Part shown: piece by piece, positions 30,372 to 44,900 of the stretch
How positions within the stretch are numbered: position 1 is the first letter of the stretch
How the letters are laid out: every line of letters starts with the position of its first letter
Assembly (NCBI GenBank): GCA_027625915.1
Contig: JANTQA010000072.1
Span: forward strand, 3,596,001 to 3,660,000
Length of the DNA: 64,000 nucleotides
Reading direction: 5' to 3'
Source: Anaeramoeba flamelloides
Taxonomy: Eukaryota; Metamonada; Anaeramoebidae
The notes under the pieces: generated by a model
The model's input: only the letters and a program-made list of their open reading frames with translations
Database searches by the model: none
What the model was told of the DNA's origin: nothing
Translations under genes and position numbers: made by a program

Positions 30372-31845
30372 TCTCTATTGCGTGCAAAGGGAACAAATAA
30401 TAAACTTTATCTCTTGATTTTTCTTGGTTTTATTTTCAGATAAATTAATAAAAAAATAAATAAAAATATCATTCGGTAAATAGAAATATGCAATTTTCAT
30501 TAAAAGCTGGTTTTAATGTGATATATAATCAATTTGAAATTGAAACAAAAAATGTATCATTCTGTTCTAATACCTTTTTCTGTTTTTAATAACTTGTATT
30601 TGTTGCTTTACATTTTATGAATTGAAAAAAACCTTTCCAAAATGTAAATTTATCTCTTGAAAACAGTTTCTTAAATCATCGAAAACAAACATTCCAACTC
30701 AATAACAATATAGATTTTTCTCTTGAACTTGTTTTTTTTACATAAGTTCATCTTGAAAATTAAGAATAAAATGAAAGTAAAAAAAATTATTTTTTTAAGA
30801 GATAATTTTAACCTAAGTAACTAGATTGTTATCATATTATGGAGTATAATTATTGGTTACCTTTCCTGTGTGAATATTGATGCTTTTTAAACTGCCATTT
30901 TCTCGTGGAAATGGTCATTATTCCAGATCCGTTTGAAGACGAATTAGATAACTCTTTTTTACTTTTCTAATATTTTGCAAAGTTGAAAAATAGAAAATGA
31001 AAGATGAAATTCAAAATAAATAATTTATCAATTTGTGAAATTCTTTTATAGTACCAAATTGCGAAACTATGCAATTTAGGGAAAAATAATCTTTTTTTTT
31101 TTTTTTTTTCATTTCCCACTCGAATTACATTAGATTCTCAAACTTTTTCCCATTACTAACATAGAATTTTACATTTTCAATTAATTGTGCGAAGATCTAT
31201 ATTTTTTTTCAGCAAAACTATTCTTACATGATTTTGTTACTTTAACAAAAAATTTTCATTTATTAATTCGAAAATGAAAGTATTCTCCAGATAAAGATAA
31301 CACGATTATATGAACTAAAAATAAAAAAGGCACCATTTAAACTACAATATATAAATATACTTTTTATTGGATATACAAAATTAAGATTATATAAAGTTAA
31401 AAAGAAAAGTACATTTACAATTTTATTATTAAAATTTTAATTATTTGAATTTTATATTTTTAACACGAAAAACTCATAACAATTTTTTTTTTTCTTAAAT
31501 ATTATCATTTTTATCCCTAGAACTTGAAAATATATTTTAATTAATATTTCAATAATAATTAGTTTTTAATTATTATTTTTTTCTTGTTTAACCATTTTTA
31601 GAGAATTTTAATAATGTGTAATTTTACAAGTTTTGGTCATTTATTTGATTTATTACTTTCAATTTTGTTTTATTAATAAAATGAAACATAAAAAACAAAA
31701 AAAAAAATTATTAAATAATTGATAAATTTACAAATTAATTTTATTCGTCTTTTCATAAAAATCATCAATACTAATATTAATTTCGAAATTAATAAATTTT
31801 TATAATAACTTTTAATTATTTATAATAGATTTTACTGATCTTTTA
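30372..31845. other. Intergenic stretch upstream of the BEACH gene
   Basis: AT-rich and non-coding as far as I can see. A 19-codon frame at about 30912 (MVIIPDPFEDELDNSFLLF) has an acidic, protein-like composition and might be an upstream exon or uORF, but it cannot be joined in phase. ATAATAG at about 31829 would be a fair splice acceptor just before the first BEACH ORF, so a 5' exon may be missing. Confidence 0.35.
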
Positions 31846-32735
31846 ATGACATTTCGGTCAATATGTCATTTAAGTGAAAGGCAATATACCATTCTTGGAA
31901 AGATTCAAAATCATTTTAAATTTAGTTCAATATATAATGTAATTAATTTGGAAAAAATAGATGATTTTGAAAAAAAAATTATTTCTTATTTTTCGATAAT
32001 TGATTTAAATATACCCTTCTTCCAACTATTTAATGATATGACACAAGCTTTTTTCCCAATAAAATCATTACTACAATTTGATTCTCGACAAATTAAAGAA
32101 AAAGAAAAAAAAATAGAGATTGAAAAAGACAAAGAACACAAGCCAAAACCAAACCAAAATCAAAAAGAAGAAGAGCAACAGGAACAAGAAAATGAAAAAA
32201 AGCTAACAAACATTCAAAAAATAACTTTTGATCAAAATAAAATTTTAAATTATGATGAACTGAACAAAAACGAATATCAATTTGGTCTTATGAATTTAAA
32301 AATAATATACTTTTTAGTTAAAAAAAGTTCTATTTATGAAAAATTTTTAATAAAGCAACAAAATTTATCAAAATTATGTGATTTTATTTTGTGGGTATCA
32401 TTAACATTTCAACCAAATTGGGTGAAAAATTTTTTAAAGAAAATAAAGAAAGTTATAAAAAAATTATTGAAGAAATTAAAGAGTTTAAAAAAAAAAAAAA
32501 AAAAATAATTGAAAAAAGTATTGAAAATCAAATAACTAATACCAAAAATATGAAAGAATATAATCAAAAAAAAAGGAAAAATAAAAATAAAAATAAACAA
32601 TTAAACAAAATAAAAAATAAAAGTTCAATTGATACAAAAAAATCAAAAAATTTTCTTCGATTTTTAATTTTTTCAACAGAAAATGAATATAATATTTTGA
32701 ATAAATTGAACAACTCATCGACAAACAACAACCAC

Positions 32736-32811
<76 letters not shown>

Positions 32812-34580
32812 TCAATAAAATCAATAATAATAACAACAATGCAAATGACAGACCGACATTTAATCCACCAAAAACAAGTTTACCAAGAAACGTTCGATCA
32901 GAAGCACTTTATTCCATTTTAGAACAAAAGCAAATCTTTTTCAAATCAGCTATTCTTGAAAAAAAAATTCAAAATAACCATTTACATCAAATTTTTCAAA
33001 TTTTACAAAATATGTGCAAAATCAGTATTAATAGAAAAAATGATATTTATAAGGCAAGAAATAATAAAAAGAAACATTCCAAACGAACAAAAAAAAAGCA
33101 CAAAAAGTTATCAACATTAAAAAATTTTATGCCACTTAATCCAAAGAATCTTTCAAAACATAAAACTATCCATTTTGGTAATATTCAAAATTTTTCTTCT
33201 TTGAAACAACATTTCGATTTAACAAAAGTTTTAATTGGCTTTTGTTTGGATTTATTTCGATATAATTTTCATAAATCAAGTATCAACGAACAAGCAAGAG
33301 ATTATTTATTATCAATTAACCCAATCTTACAATTTTTTGTATTAAAATTTTTTTCTTCGGTAATTTCTTTAAACTCAATACAATTATTCGAATTCAAGGA
33401 AACATTTCATATTTTAATCTCACATTTTTTTTATTCCACTTTAAATAACAATATTTTCCCGATTAAGGAATCTCTTGAAAATTATCATTTGCTCGAATTG
33501 GAATTGTTTAATTTCTTAAAGCATTTCGCCACTTGCAATCAAATCCAAAAGTATAATAACATTAACCTATTTGAAAAATTATTTGATTTATTAAAATTAT
33601 CAAACAATATGAAACTAATTAAAGAAATTTCTAATTTAATCTTAATTATTTTAAAATGTAGTTACCAAAGAACTCAACAAGAAATATTTAATTGTGGGGG
33701 ATTTGAAATAATATCTAAATTGATTTATGAATTCCATCAATTGCATAATTATTTTTTATTACAGACAGATAACAATAATAAGAATGACATAAGCAATAAA
33801 GGCATTGGGAATATACCAATGATTAATAAAATTGAAGAAAAAGGTAACATGATCATAAATTTCAACAAGGAATTTAAAATACCATTTTCAGAGAAAGAAT
33901 TTTTTAAAACTCGATTTTCAACCTTTTCTTTATTCGATTTTTTAACAGAATCAAAACAAATTGCGACGGGCTATGTCAAATCTTCAATGGGTATTTTAAC
34001 TTTAGTATCGTTAATACAGGAGGCAGAAGTACAAAATTTTGCCTTTAACAAAATAATATCTTTATTAACATCAGCCCAATCAAATCCTTTTAAGCACCAT
34101 TGGGAAACCTTTTTTTACTTACTATGCCCAATAATATTTAATTTTACTAAAAATTGTAGTGATATCATTTTGTTAAAAAATTTATTTAAAAAATTTAAAT
34201 TTGCAATTCTTGAAAACCCCATTGCTTTAAAATATTATTTTAGAAAAGCTAATTTTTTCCAAATATTATTAAAAATAATCAAATTAGATGATATTGGCCA
34301 TAAATTACTTTTTTCTATTTTGGAACTATTGAAAGAATTATTATTTAATTGCCCAGATAATATATTATACTTTAAAGAATTGATAAGCTTTATTAATTTT
34401 GGTAAATTAATTTCTCAAATTGAAAAAAGAAATATTTCGAAAGATACGATTGTAATTTTAAAAGAAATATTAATTGGTAAAATAGATAATAAAAACACTT
34501 CTAAGAAAAAAAATACCAACAGCAGCAACAGTAACAACACCATTATTATTAATAATAATAACATCAACATTGACAACAGC

Positions 34581-34646
<66 letters not shown>

Positions 34647-37600
34647 AATAATAATAATAATAATAACACTAGTAGTAGTGGTGGTAATTTAAAATTGATT
34701 ATTAAAATACCAGGAATTACCTTAACTTTAATTTCCTTACTATTTAATAGCAATGATGGAGAACAATATTTGGAGATTATAAATTATTTAATAAAAATAT
34801 GTCAGAATTCAATTCATAATTTATCTTGTTGTTGTAATGTTGGTTTAATTTCCTTTTTAATCCAAAAATTAAATTATTTTGAAAAAAAAATCAAATTTTA
34901 TCAATTAACTATAAAATTTATTACTCTACTTGGTTCATATTCCATGAATGTTTCCGAATTGAAATCCTATATCCGATTAATTAAAGGAAACAATTATAAT
35001 TATAAACCCTTTTATTCTTGCTTATTGATCAACAGTTTGTATAAGATGAAAAACAAATTTAATAAAATTGGTAATTACTTTTTCAATTTTAATGGAGAGA
35101 ATTCCTGTTTAAAATTACCAAGTTTAAGCAACCAAAAGGCATTCCCTTCAATAAAAGGATATACCTTCTATACCCAATTACGCCTTGAACCACAGCATTG
35201 TGCATTTCAAACTGTTAACAAGACCAATAATAAAGATACCCATCTTGAAGATGATCAAACTATTTCTAATCAAAATAATGATCAAAATTCAAATTCTTCT
35301 GATAATAAGCAAAAAAACAATATAATCAAACTAAAACGATATTCAATCAATTTATTCAAAGAAAGAGTAGATTTAAAATCGTTGGCAAAGCAACCAAAGA
35401 ATATTCGAAAAAATGAGCCTCGAATATTTAGTTTTTTAAATGATGAAGGAAAGGGCATTGAATTAGTGTTATCGCCAATTAATAAAAATTATTATTGCTT
35501 ATTTTTTTTAATATATCTTGAGGATGAATTAATTACATACAATTTTAAATATAAAGTGCAAACATTTAAATGGTTTTCGATCTGCATTGTACACTCTAAT
35601 ATCAAATTAACAAATTCAAAAAATTTGAAATTATTTATTAATGGGAATTTGATAGAAAAAATGAAAACTGTATATCCACTGAATTTTAAATTCACCAAAA
35701 ATTTTATTGGATCAAATTCCCCTTCAAGGTTTACTCAAAGTGACCATTCTAATTATTTATTTGGCCAAATGGGATCAATTTTTCTTTTCAACGAGGCGTT
35801 ACCAACGACCATCATTGAAAAATTAGATTTCTTTCTTAATTTTAAAAGTGCCAACTATTTTAGTTTCATGAATAATAATGAAAACTATAATTATTCTTAT
35901 GACAATGATGATAATGATGATAGTGAGGATGATGACAATGATAATGATGATGACAAGAATAATGATAATAATAATAATGATGATGATCATAGTCTTGATA
36001 TGAATAATTCCAATTTGAAGAATATATTTGATAATTTTGAAAAAAAAGAAAAAATGGAAAAGTTAGAATTAATTGACAAAAAAAAATTATCCCAAACTTT
36101 TCAAGAATATTTAAAAAATAAATTTTTATTTAATTTCCATCCCTTAGCAATAAATGACAGGTGGTGCCAAAATCAAAATCAAAACCAATCTTTAACTGAA
36201 AATTTGAATGCAGAATTAATTGGTATTCCGATTATCAAACGGAAATCATTATCTGATTTGATCCATTGCCTAGGTGGCATTCAAGTCATCTTGCCATTTT
36301 TAACCCAATTAAATTTACCATTATTAAATGAAAACAATTTAACACTGAATGAAAAATTAATTAATATCAATCAATGCGCACAAATCATTTCAATCATTTG
36401 CTATTTAATCCAAAGTAATCCGCTGCACATATCTGAAATATTGAAATCCGGTGGCTTTGATACCATTTCCCATCTTTTACAGATTTTAAATCCTATTCAC
36501 CTGACAAGGCAACTTATTTTAGAATTTAATTCCTTAATCTTGAAATTAAACAATTTTTCGTTAATTAACGATTTAATTCGAAAAATATTATTCAATTACG
36601 AAATTTGGATTTATTCATCTTTCCAAGCACAATTACAATTAATGAAAATCTTTCGTTCATTATTGTTCGACAATCGAAATCTTAATAGCCATTTAAATAC
36701 AAATAACAATTCAAACAACGCGAATAAGAATAGCAATAATCTCAAAAAAAATAATAATCTCAACACGATTGATGATTTAAATTTCCAGAACGACAAAATG
36801 AAAAATGAAATTATTGAACTTGAAAATGATAATAAAAATGAAAACGAATTAGATGAAAATTATGAAGAGCTAATAAATAATAATTGGATCACAATCATTG
36901 ATCTATTATATATTTTTCATAACTACTATTGGATTGAGTCCGAAAGTAATTCCAAAGCAATTAATCAAAAATTTAATTTCTTTACAAAAAGATATGATGG
37001 TAACAGACCAAACTTAATTCAACTCAAGATTTTTAGAAAGATCATAATTAATTTAATCGAAATAATTTTGTTTGATTTTGAAAAATGGGATCAATTGCCA
37101 ATCATTTTTGATTATTTGTTATTAATTGAAAAAAAAAATTTAAATTCAATAGAAATTTTGAATTTATTATTAAAAATTCTGAAATTTGAAAAGCCCCAAT
37201 TCTTTTTTAATATATTAGAAAACTTGAACACAATAAAAATTCTAATACCTTATTTAAATTGTAGTTCGGAATTGGTTCGTGAATTAACTTTACAATGCCT
37301 ATGCCAAATTGAAAAGCTTTATTATAATTTTAAAAAGCGTTCAATTCTCAATAATTGGTTGCCCTTAATTGTTTCGATCGTTTCAAAAAAAAGTTTCTCA
37401 AATATAATTTTGCATTGTTTAATCAATTTACTAATTAATGAAATCCCAAATATCAATTTTATTCAAAATAAAAATGATGATGAAGATGGTGGCATCGATG
37501 GTGGCAGTGATGGTGATAAGAATAAGAAAATAGTATTTCCTCAGGGAGTTATTGTTCGCCAAAATATATTTAATTCGATCTTTCCTCATTTATTTTTCAA

Positions 37601-38851
37601 AAGAAATGATGTTTTTATTTTGACCTTTTTAAAACATTTTCTGTTTTTATTCAGTTTTAATAAATTAAACCAGAAAATAATCATGAAAAATTTTAATTGG
37701 CAAACAAAGTTTTTACAAATCATTAATGTCAACCAATTAATTATTTGGGAAAAAAATAAAATTAAAAAATTTCATAAAAAATATTTTACAAACTCAAACG
37801 AGGATGAAAACAATAAACCAAAACAAGAGAAAAATGAACTTGATTTCATGGAGAAAAATGAGATTAAAATAGAGAAACAAGATGATAATAATGTTCATAA
37901 AAATGAAAACAAAAATAAAAATAATAATAACAATGAGAAGGAAGAAAAAAAAGAAATTAGAATACAAAATAAATTAGAAAAGGAAAATGATGATCAAAAT
38001 GTCAAAAATGAAAAAGAAAACGAAATGCAAGAAGAAAGCAATTTAAAAATGTCTGCAAATGAAAATAAATTAGAAAACTGTGATGATAAAGAAAATGAAA
38101 AAAATGATCAAAATCAAAAGAACAAAGACAAGGAAATTAAAATTAACCTCGAAAAGGAAGAAGAAGATGAAAACAAAATTACTGAAGAAAACGAAAATGA
38201 AGAAATAAAGGAAAATGTAGAAAAGGACAAAACAACGAATGAAAAAAATCAACAAGTAAATCAATTAAAAAATTTATTATTACATTTATTTGGTCAAAAT
38301 ATTGAAAAATATGAAAATCAAATTCTTCAAGAACTATTAAATGAAAAAATTCAAGAAAAAATAAGAAAAATAAAGTCAAATATATTTCCACTTAAGGATT
38401 CTTCCAAAAATTTTAATAAAGTGACTTTTGATATTCTGATTGAGTTTTTGTTTCAATCATTCCAATCAGAACTCAATTGTAATTTATTATTATTGACTAT
38501 TCCAATTATTTTTATTGAGGCCGAAAAAAGAAAATTTTATCCCATGCATTTCATTAGAAAGATTTTATATTTACTAATCAAAAAAATGGAAGAATCATTA
38601 CAGGGACAACCTTTAAAAAAAATGATTTATATTTTTCAATTTGTTGAAGTTTTAAAAAATATTATATTAATTACCCCAATAATCAAAGAAAGAGAGAAAA
38701 AAATGCAAATAAATATTAATTTAACTTATGGTTTACGACTTGATAATAGTATTGAAAATATTGATTTAAATATAAAAAATAATTGTGATGGAGTAAAGAA
38801 TGATAATAATAATAATGATGATGATAATGATAATAATAATAATAATAAAGA

Positions 38852-38912
<61 letters not shown>

Positions 38913-41900
38913 AAAAAAAAAAAAAAATAAAAATAAAAATACAGTAAATGGTAGTAAAAGTGCCAGTATAAACAGTAATAAATTTTATTGGATAGATTTA
39001 TTTTTAATTGAAAAGTTGATCGATTGTTTAAATAGTCTAGCTTTTTTTGATAAAAAAATTATCAAAAAAAATAAGGAAAAAATGGATTTGTTTGTAAATC
39101 TTTACAAAACTTTATTTTATTTATTGCTAAATGGTTTTAAATATGGTTCTTTAAAAATTTGTTCAAAATTCACGAAAAAAATAGCAGAAATAATTGTTGG
39201 TCCATTAACTTTAATACAAAAATCATTGAATAATATGGAAATTTTATCTATTTTAGTTATGTTAATATTTAATCTATTTAAATATTATATTAATTTAAAT
39301 CATAATACTGATCTTATCAATACTGATGAAGGCGATGACAACAATTATGATGATATTAAATCTAATAATGAGGATATTGATATGGAAGATAATAGAAATA
39401 ACCAAAATGAAATAAATATCGATAAGCTTAATAATAATTTCAAAATTGCTAATTTAGTTTCTTTGATTAAAGCAATTTTTGTAAAATATTATCCCTTTTT
39501 AAAAAAAAATTTAAAAGATGAAAATAATCAAAAAATATTAACTAAAGATAAGCAATCTTCAAAATTGCTGTCTTCTACTCATTTAGAAATCTATAGCTTA
39601 ATTAATACGCCATCCTGGAAATTTGCTATTGAAAAGAATTTTTTACCAATTTATAATTATTTTGAAAAAAATATATTGGATTTGTCTATTAATTTTGGTG
39701 AATTATTAATAAAAAATTTGAATGAGTTAATATTTAAATTAGAAAAAAACACGATTCAAGAAAAGGTTGAAAATGAAAAAAATCAACATCAGACAAAAAA
39801 GCATTTAAATGGATTAATAAAAAAATTAAAATATAAATACGAATTACGAAATCAATATATTCAAAATTCTAAAAAGCATTCAAAATTTCTTTGGAAATTA
39901 ACTTTAATTAAACTAGATAATGAAAGAGCAATTTGGGGCAATTCTTTTATTGATTATAATAATAACACTGAAAATAATGAACAGCGTGAAAATATTGAGA
40001 TTAAAGACGAAAATAATCTTAATGGAAATAAAAACGAAAATAACAATAAAAATGAAAAGGAAAATGAAAAGAATAAGAAAAAGATCAAAAGAATTTATTG
40101 GAAAATTGATTATAGTGAGGATTATTTAAGAAGAAGGAAACGATTGAGGAGAAATTATCATTTTAATCCTCATTTGGATGCAATAATTAGAAGAGATGAA
40201 AGAATTATTAAAAAAAGTGATAAATTAATAAATGAATTCAATTCCCAAATACTTGAACAAAAAAAACAAAACTGGAATTTAATTAGTAAAATTTTAACTA
40301 TCCAGTCAAAAGATGAAGAAGATATCGAAATTAACCAAGAAAATGATTTTTTGATAGAGGATCAATTTGAAGAATTAAATAAAAAAAAAAAATTTTTAAT
40401 GGACGTTGATTGTCAACTTATTCTTCCTTGCGGTAGTGTTAATGGCACTTTAGAAATATCTAAATCTTATTTACATTTTTTTTCAATCCAATTACAAAAC
40501 GATGATGATGATGATAACGATAATAATAATAGTAGTAGTAGTAGTAATAATAATAATGATAATGATAGTGATAGTAAAAATAATAATGAAACTGAAGAAA
40601 GGATTTGGGAATTAAATTCAATAATTAAAATGAAGAAAATTTCTTTTAGATTACAAAGATCTGCCATTGAATTTTTCCTTGATGATAATAGAAACTTTTT
40701 ATTGAATTTTGAAAAGAAATCAATTAATAAAGTTTTTAAATTTATTGTTGGCTTAAAACCAAAAAAATTAAAAAATTCCCAAATTTTATTTAAACATCCC
40801 AAAGTTTTAATAAAGAAATCACAAATAACTAAAAAGTGGTTAAACAGAGAAATTTCTAATTTTGAATATTTAATGAAATTAAATTTCATCGCTGGTAGAA
40901 CTTATAATGATTTATCCCAATATCCTGTTTTCCCTTGGGTTTTATGTAATTATGATTCAGAAACTTTAGATTTAAATGATCCAAAAAACTATCGAGATCT
41001 TTCAAAACCTGTAAGTTCTTTTTTCATTTTTTTTTTTTTTTTTTTCATTTGAATTTCAAAATCAACTTGGATCAAAGTATATTATTGTTATTTTTTTAAC
41101 GATTTTAGCTTGACCAAAAAATTTGAATTAAAGCAAATTTGTAAATTGAAGTTCAAAAAAAAAAAAAAAGTTTATTTTTAATACTCAAATCAGCTTTGGT
41201 ATTATTCTTTTGATTTTTGTAAAAATAAATAACGATCATTAAACCATAAATTATATAAATTAATCACAATACACAATAATAATTTTTGACTTTCGATTAA
41301 TCCATAATGTATAAATCTATTAATTAGCAATAATTTTTGCACAAGATTTTTGTTAATTCATTTGTACACTTTATTTTTATACAATATTACCTTACAATCT
41401 ATTTTGTATAAATTTTGAAAATTACATTATTTATCCAATTTAGAGATTTGATATTAAAAGAAAAGTCTCATCACAATCAAAAAGAATTTTGAAAAGAAAA
41501 ATAAGGGAAATAAAAACTAATATATCTTGATTTTAACTTTGCTGAAGAATAAATGTTAAATCTGTAACTTTTTTCATTTTAGAAATTGTTTTTTTTTAAT
41601 ACTAAAGTTGAAATCGAATCCTAATAACATATTCTTCCAATAGATTCCATCTTTGGAGTTGCTATATCAAAACAAAAGATAAGAAATCGTTGATAAATGT
41701 CCCCAAAAACTGTTACATTTAAAAAAAGACTCTGAGAAAACTCAAATTAGCAGTTTTCATTTCTTCAAACGATAAATGAAAAATGTGAAATGTCTAGAAT
41801 CCTTTTTTTGATCTCTTCTCAAATTATAGACTCTTCATGTTCAAAATATAATGAAAATTGCAATAGAAATTTTATTCACTTTTTTCGAGAAAATTAAACA

Positions 41901-44900
41901 AAATCCCCTTCTATAAATTAAACCCGAATTCAAGAAACACTAAAATTTGAAAAAGTATTAAGAATCTACAAAATTTTGTAATTTAAAAAATATTTTCAGA
42001 AGTCAAAGAAAAGAAAAAGAAAAATTTTGTGTAATTCTTTAAACAAGTTGGTTTGCATTGTCAAACCAAACGTTAAAAACAAAATAAACAAAGTTTTGTT
42101 AAGATCTTATAAGAAGTTCATTTATAAAAATTCACAAGTATTCGGAATATTTTCATTACTTTTTGAAAAAGCAAATCACAAAAATCACAGAAACCTCAAT
42201 ATCAAATTTTGATAACTTTTTTGTTTTTTATTTCTTCTGAGCCCATTTAGTCACTTTCGTGTTTTACCGAATTTTAAATTTAGCTATACAAGATGAATTC
42301 AAAAGGATGAACTCTGGAATTATCATAAATTAGAGCATTTTGTAATTGAAATTAAATTAATTTTAGAGTAAGAGTTTTAATAGAGGTAAAATCACACTAT
42401 TTCATACTTGATAAAATACATTTCTTAACCAAAAATTAACTATTTTTCAATAATGCTGACTCTCTTGATAATGTTATTGGAAGCGGTTTTGTGAGGGTTT
42501 TATCACAGATTCTTTACAAAAAATAAATTTTCAATTTTTTGGATCAAAATCATTTTTTCTTTTTGTTTTTTTTTTTTTTTTATAGTCAATTTTTTTGTTT
42601 TTCTTTTTTTTTATGTTTAATGATTAAGCTTAGTTTATAAAAAAAAGATCTTAGAAAATACAAATAATCATTCAGAAAATTTCAAGTATGTAATGTCTTT
42701 TAAAACGAATACATTTACTATTCAAAAATCGAATTGTTAACCTTTTTTCATTGAAAGTTCAGTAATAAAAAATACATGATGCACATTTCAAAAATTGTTA
42801 TTAATCTTTTTTTTAGGTGTTGATTTTATTTGTTTCTTTTATTTCTTTTCTAAAAAATATGATTAAAGAAATATATCTCTAAGAATTCAGATTTTAAATT
42901 ATGAATCAGATTTAATTAATTAGTTGTTCCTGAATACTAAAGGATATTATTATTATTTTCTTTTTTATTTTTTCAAATGAGTTACAATTTTTGAAATATA
43001 ATTCAGTTGTTTTTTCAATAAAGTATTTCTAAAAAAGTGGGGCATTGTTTTTTACATTTCATAAAAAATTCTCTTTGTTAGTGGTTCTATTCATTAATTG
43101 GCAATACCAAATTAAGTGAAATATTAATACCAATTGAATCAAAACCTATTGTATTTATTTCAAAATTTTTTTGTTGAAATCAAAATATTTCAAAAAATGA
43201 AAAAAAAAATAAAGACTCTTTTTTGTAGAAAACAATGTTCATAAAATTTTCAATAAAAAACTGGAAATATGGTTTGGATACAAAAAATTTTTTTTAAATA
43301 TAAAGCACAGTGATAAGGCTTTCCATTTGATTCTAAATTTTATAGAGATTAACCCTTTTTCTGAGGAAAAACATTTTTTATCTACAAAAAGAAAAAAATA
43401 ACCATCAATTTCCACACTTAAAAAAATATCATATAAAATTGAGATCAGAAACTTTTATATCCTTTCATTCATGCTATGGTCTGCAATACAAATTGGGTTA
43501 TTATCAACATTCGATAAACGATAAAAAGTAATTTTGGGTTTTTCAATAGTATTATCAATTCATTTTAAAAAATATATTTTAAAATAAAATTGCTATGCTT
43601 TTTAGGAGATATATTATTTGCCAATATAAACCAAAAATATTTCTAAATTTTTATTTATTAATTTTGCACTAAAAAAAAAAATTTGATTAAATTCAAAATA
43701 TTTCAATGTTTCTCAAAAGGCATATCAAGTTAAAGAATTAATTGGCCATTATAACTATTCAAACAGATTTTAATGGTTATTGAAGGTATGTATGGTGTCA
43801 ACAACTTATCAAAAATTGAAAAGTTCTATCTTTAAATAAAAATTAGTTAATATACCTCGATAGCCTTTTTTATTAAATTGTTTGTTCTTCGTTATTTAAA
43901 AAGTGTCAATAATTTATTCCAATTTTGATTTATAAATTGTTTTGCCAACATTTTAAAAAAATTTTTGATCTTACTCTTTTCATCATTATAAGTTATTCAA
44001 AAAAAAAAAAACTTATTTTTTTTTTATTTTTAAGGAAAGAAATTAATTTCCTCTTACAGCCGTTAGGTTTTTTTTAATTTAAGAAATAAAAAGAAAATTT
44101 AATGGAATTTTCTTTTAATTTCTTAAATTAAAAAAAAGCTAGGCACTTGACGGCACTCGTCGTTATTTTTTTTTTAATTTTTGAAATAAACCGAAAATTT
44201 ATTGACTTTTCTGTTTATTTCAAAAAGTAAAATAAAACCTAGAACACTTTACAGATAAAACAGAAAACCTCAAGAAAACCGCCGTTAGGTTTTTTTTACT
44301 TTTTGAAATAAAAAGAAAATTGAATGGAATTTTCTTTTCATTTCAAAAATTAAAAAAAACCTAGGCACTTGACGGCACTCTACGACACTTAACGGCACTC
44401 TACAGCACTTGACAGGCACTTTCGTTAACTTTTCCAGAATTTAAAAGAATTGAGTAAAATCTAAGATCTTTATATCTTCTTTAAAATCCTGTAAAACCTA
44501 ACGCCGTTAGGTGTTTTTTAATTTGAGAAATAAAAAGAAAAATTAAGAAATTTTCTTTTAATTTCTTAAATTAAAAAAAACCTAGGCACTCTACGACACT
44601 TAACGGCACTCTGCGACATTTTATAGCACTTTCCTAATTCCTAAATTTTTATTTAGAAATTTTAATAAAGAAACAAAATTTTCTATATCATTTACCAATG
44701 ACAAGATAAATAATGATTATTTATTTTCGAATCATATCTTCGATATTATTGGTTTTGTTAATTTGTATTAAATCTTTAATCCAAATTATTCGATTTTCTT
44801 TATAGAATGGACATTCCCATAAAAAGTGATCGAAAAAATTATTTTTTTTTTTTTTTTATATCACAAAATCTAATATTCTAAAAAAAACCTTTTTTTCTAA

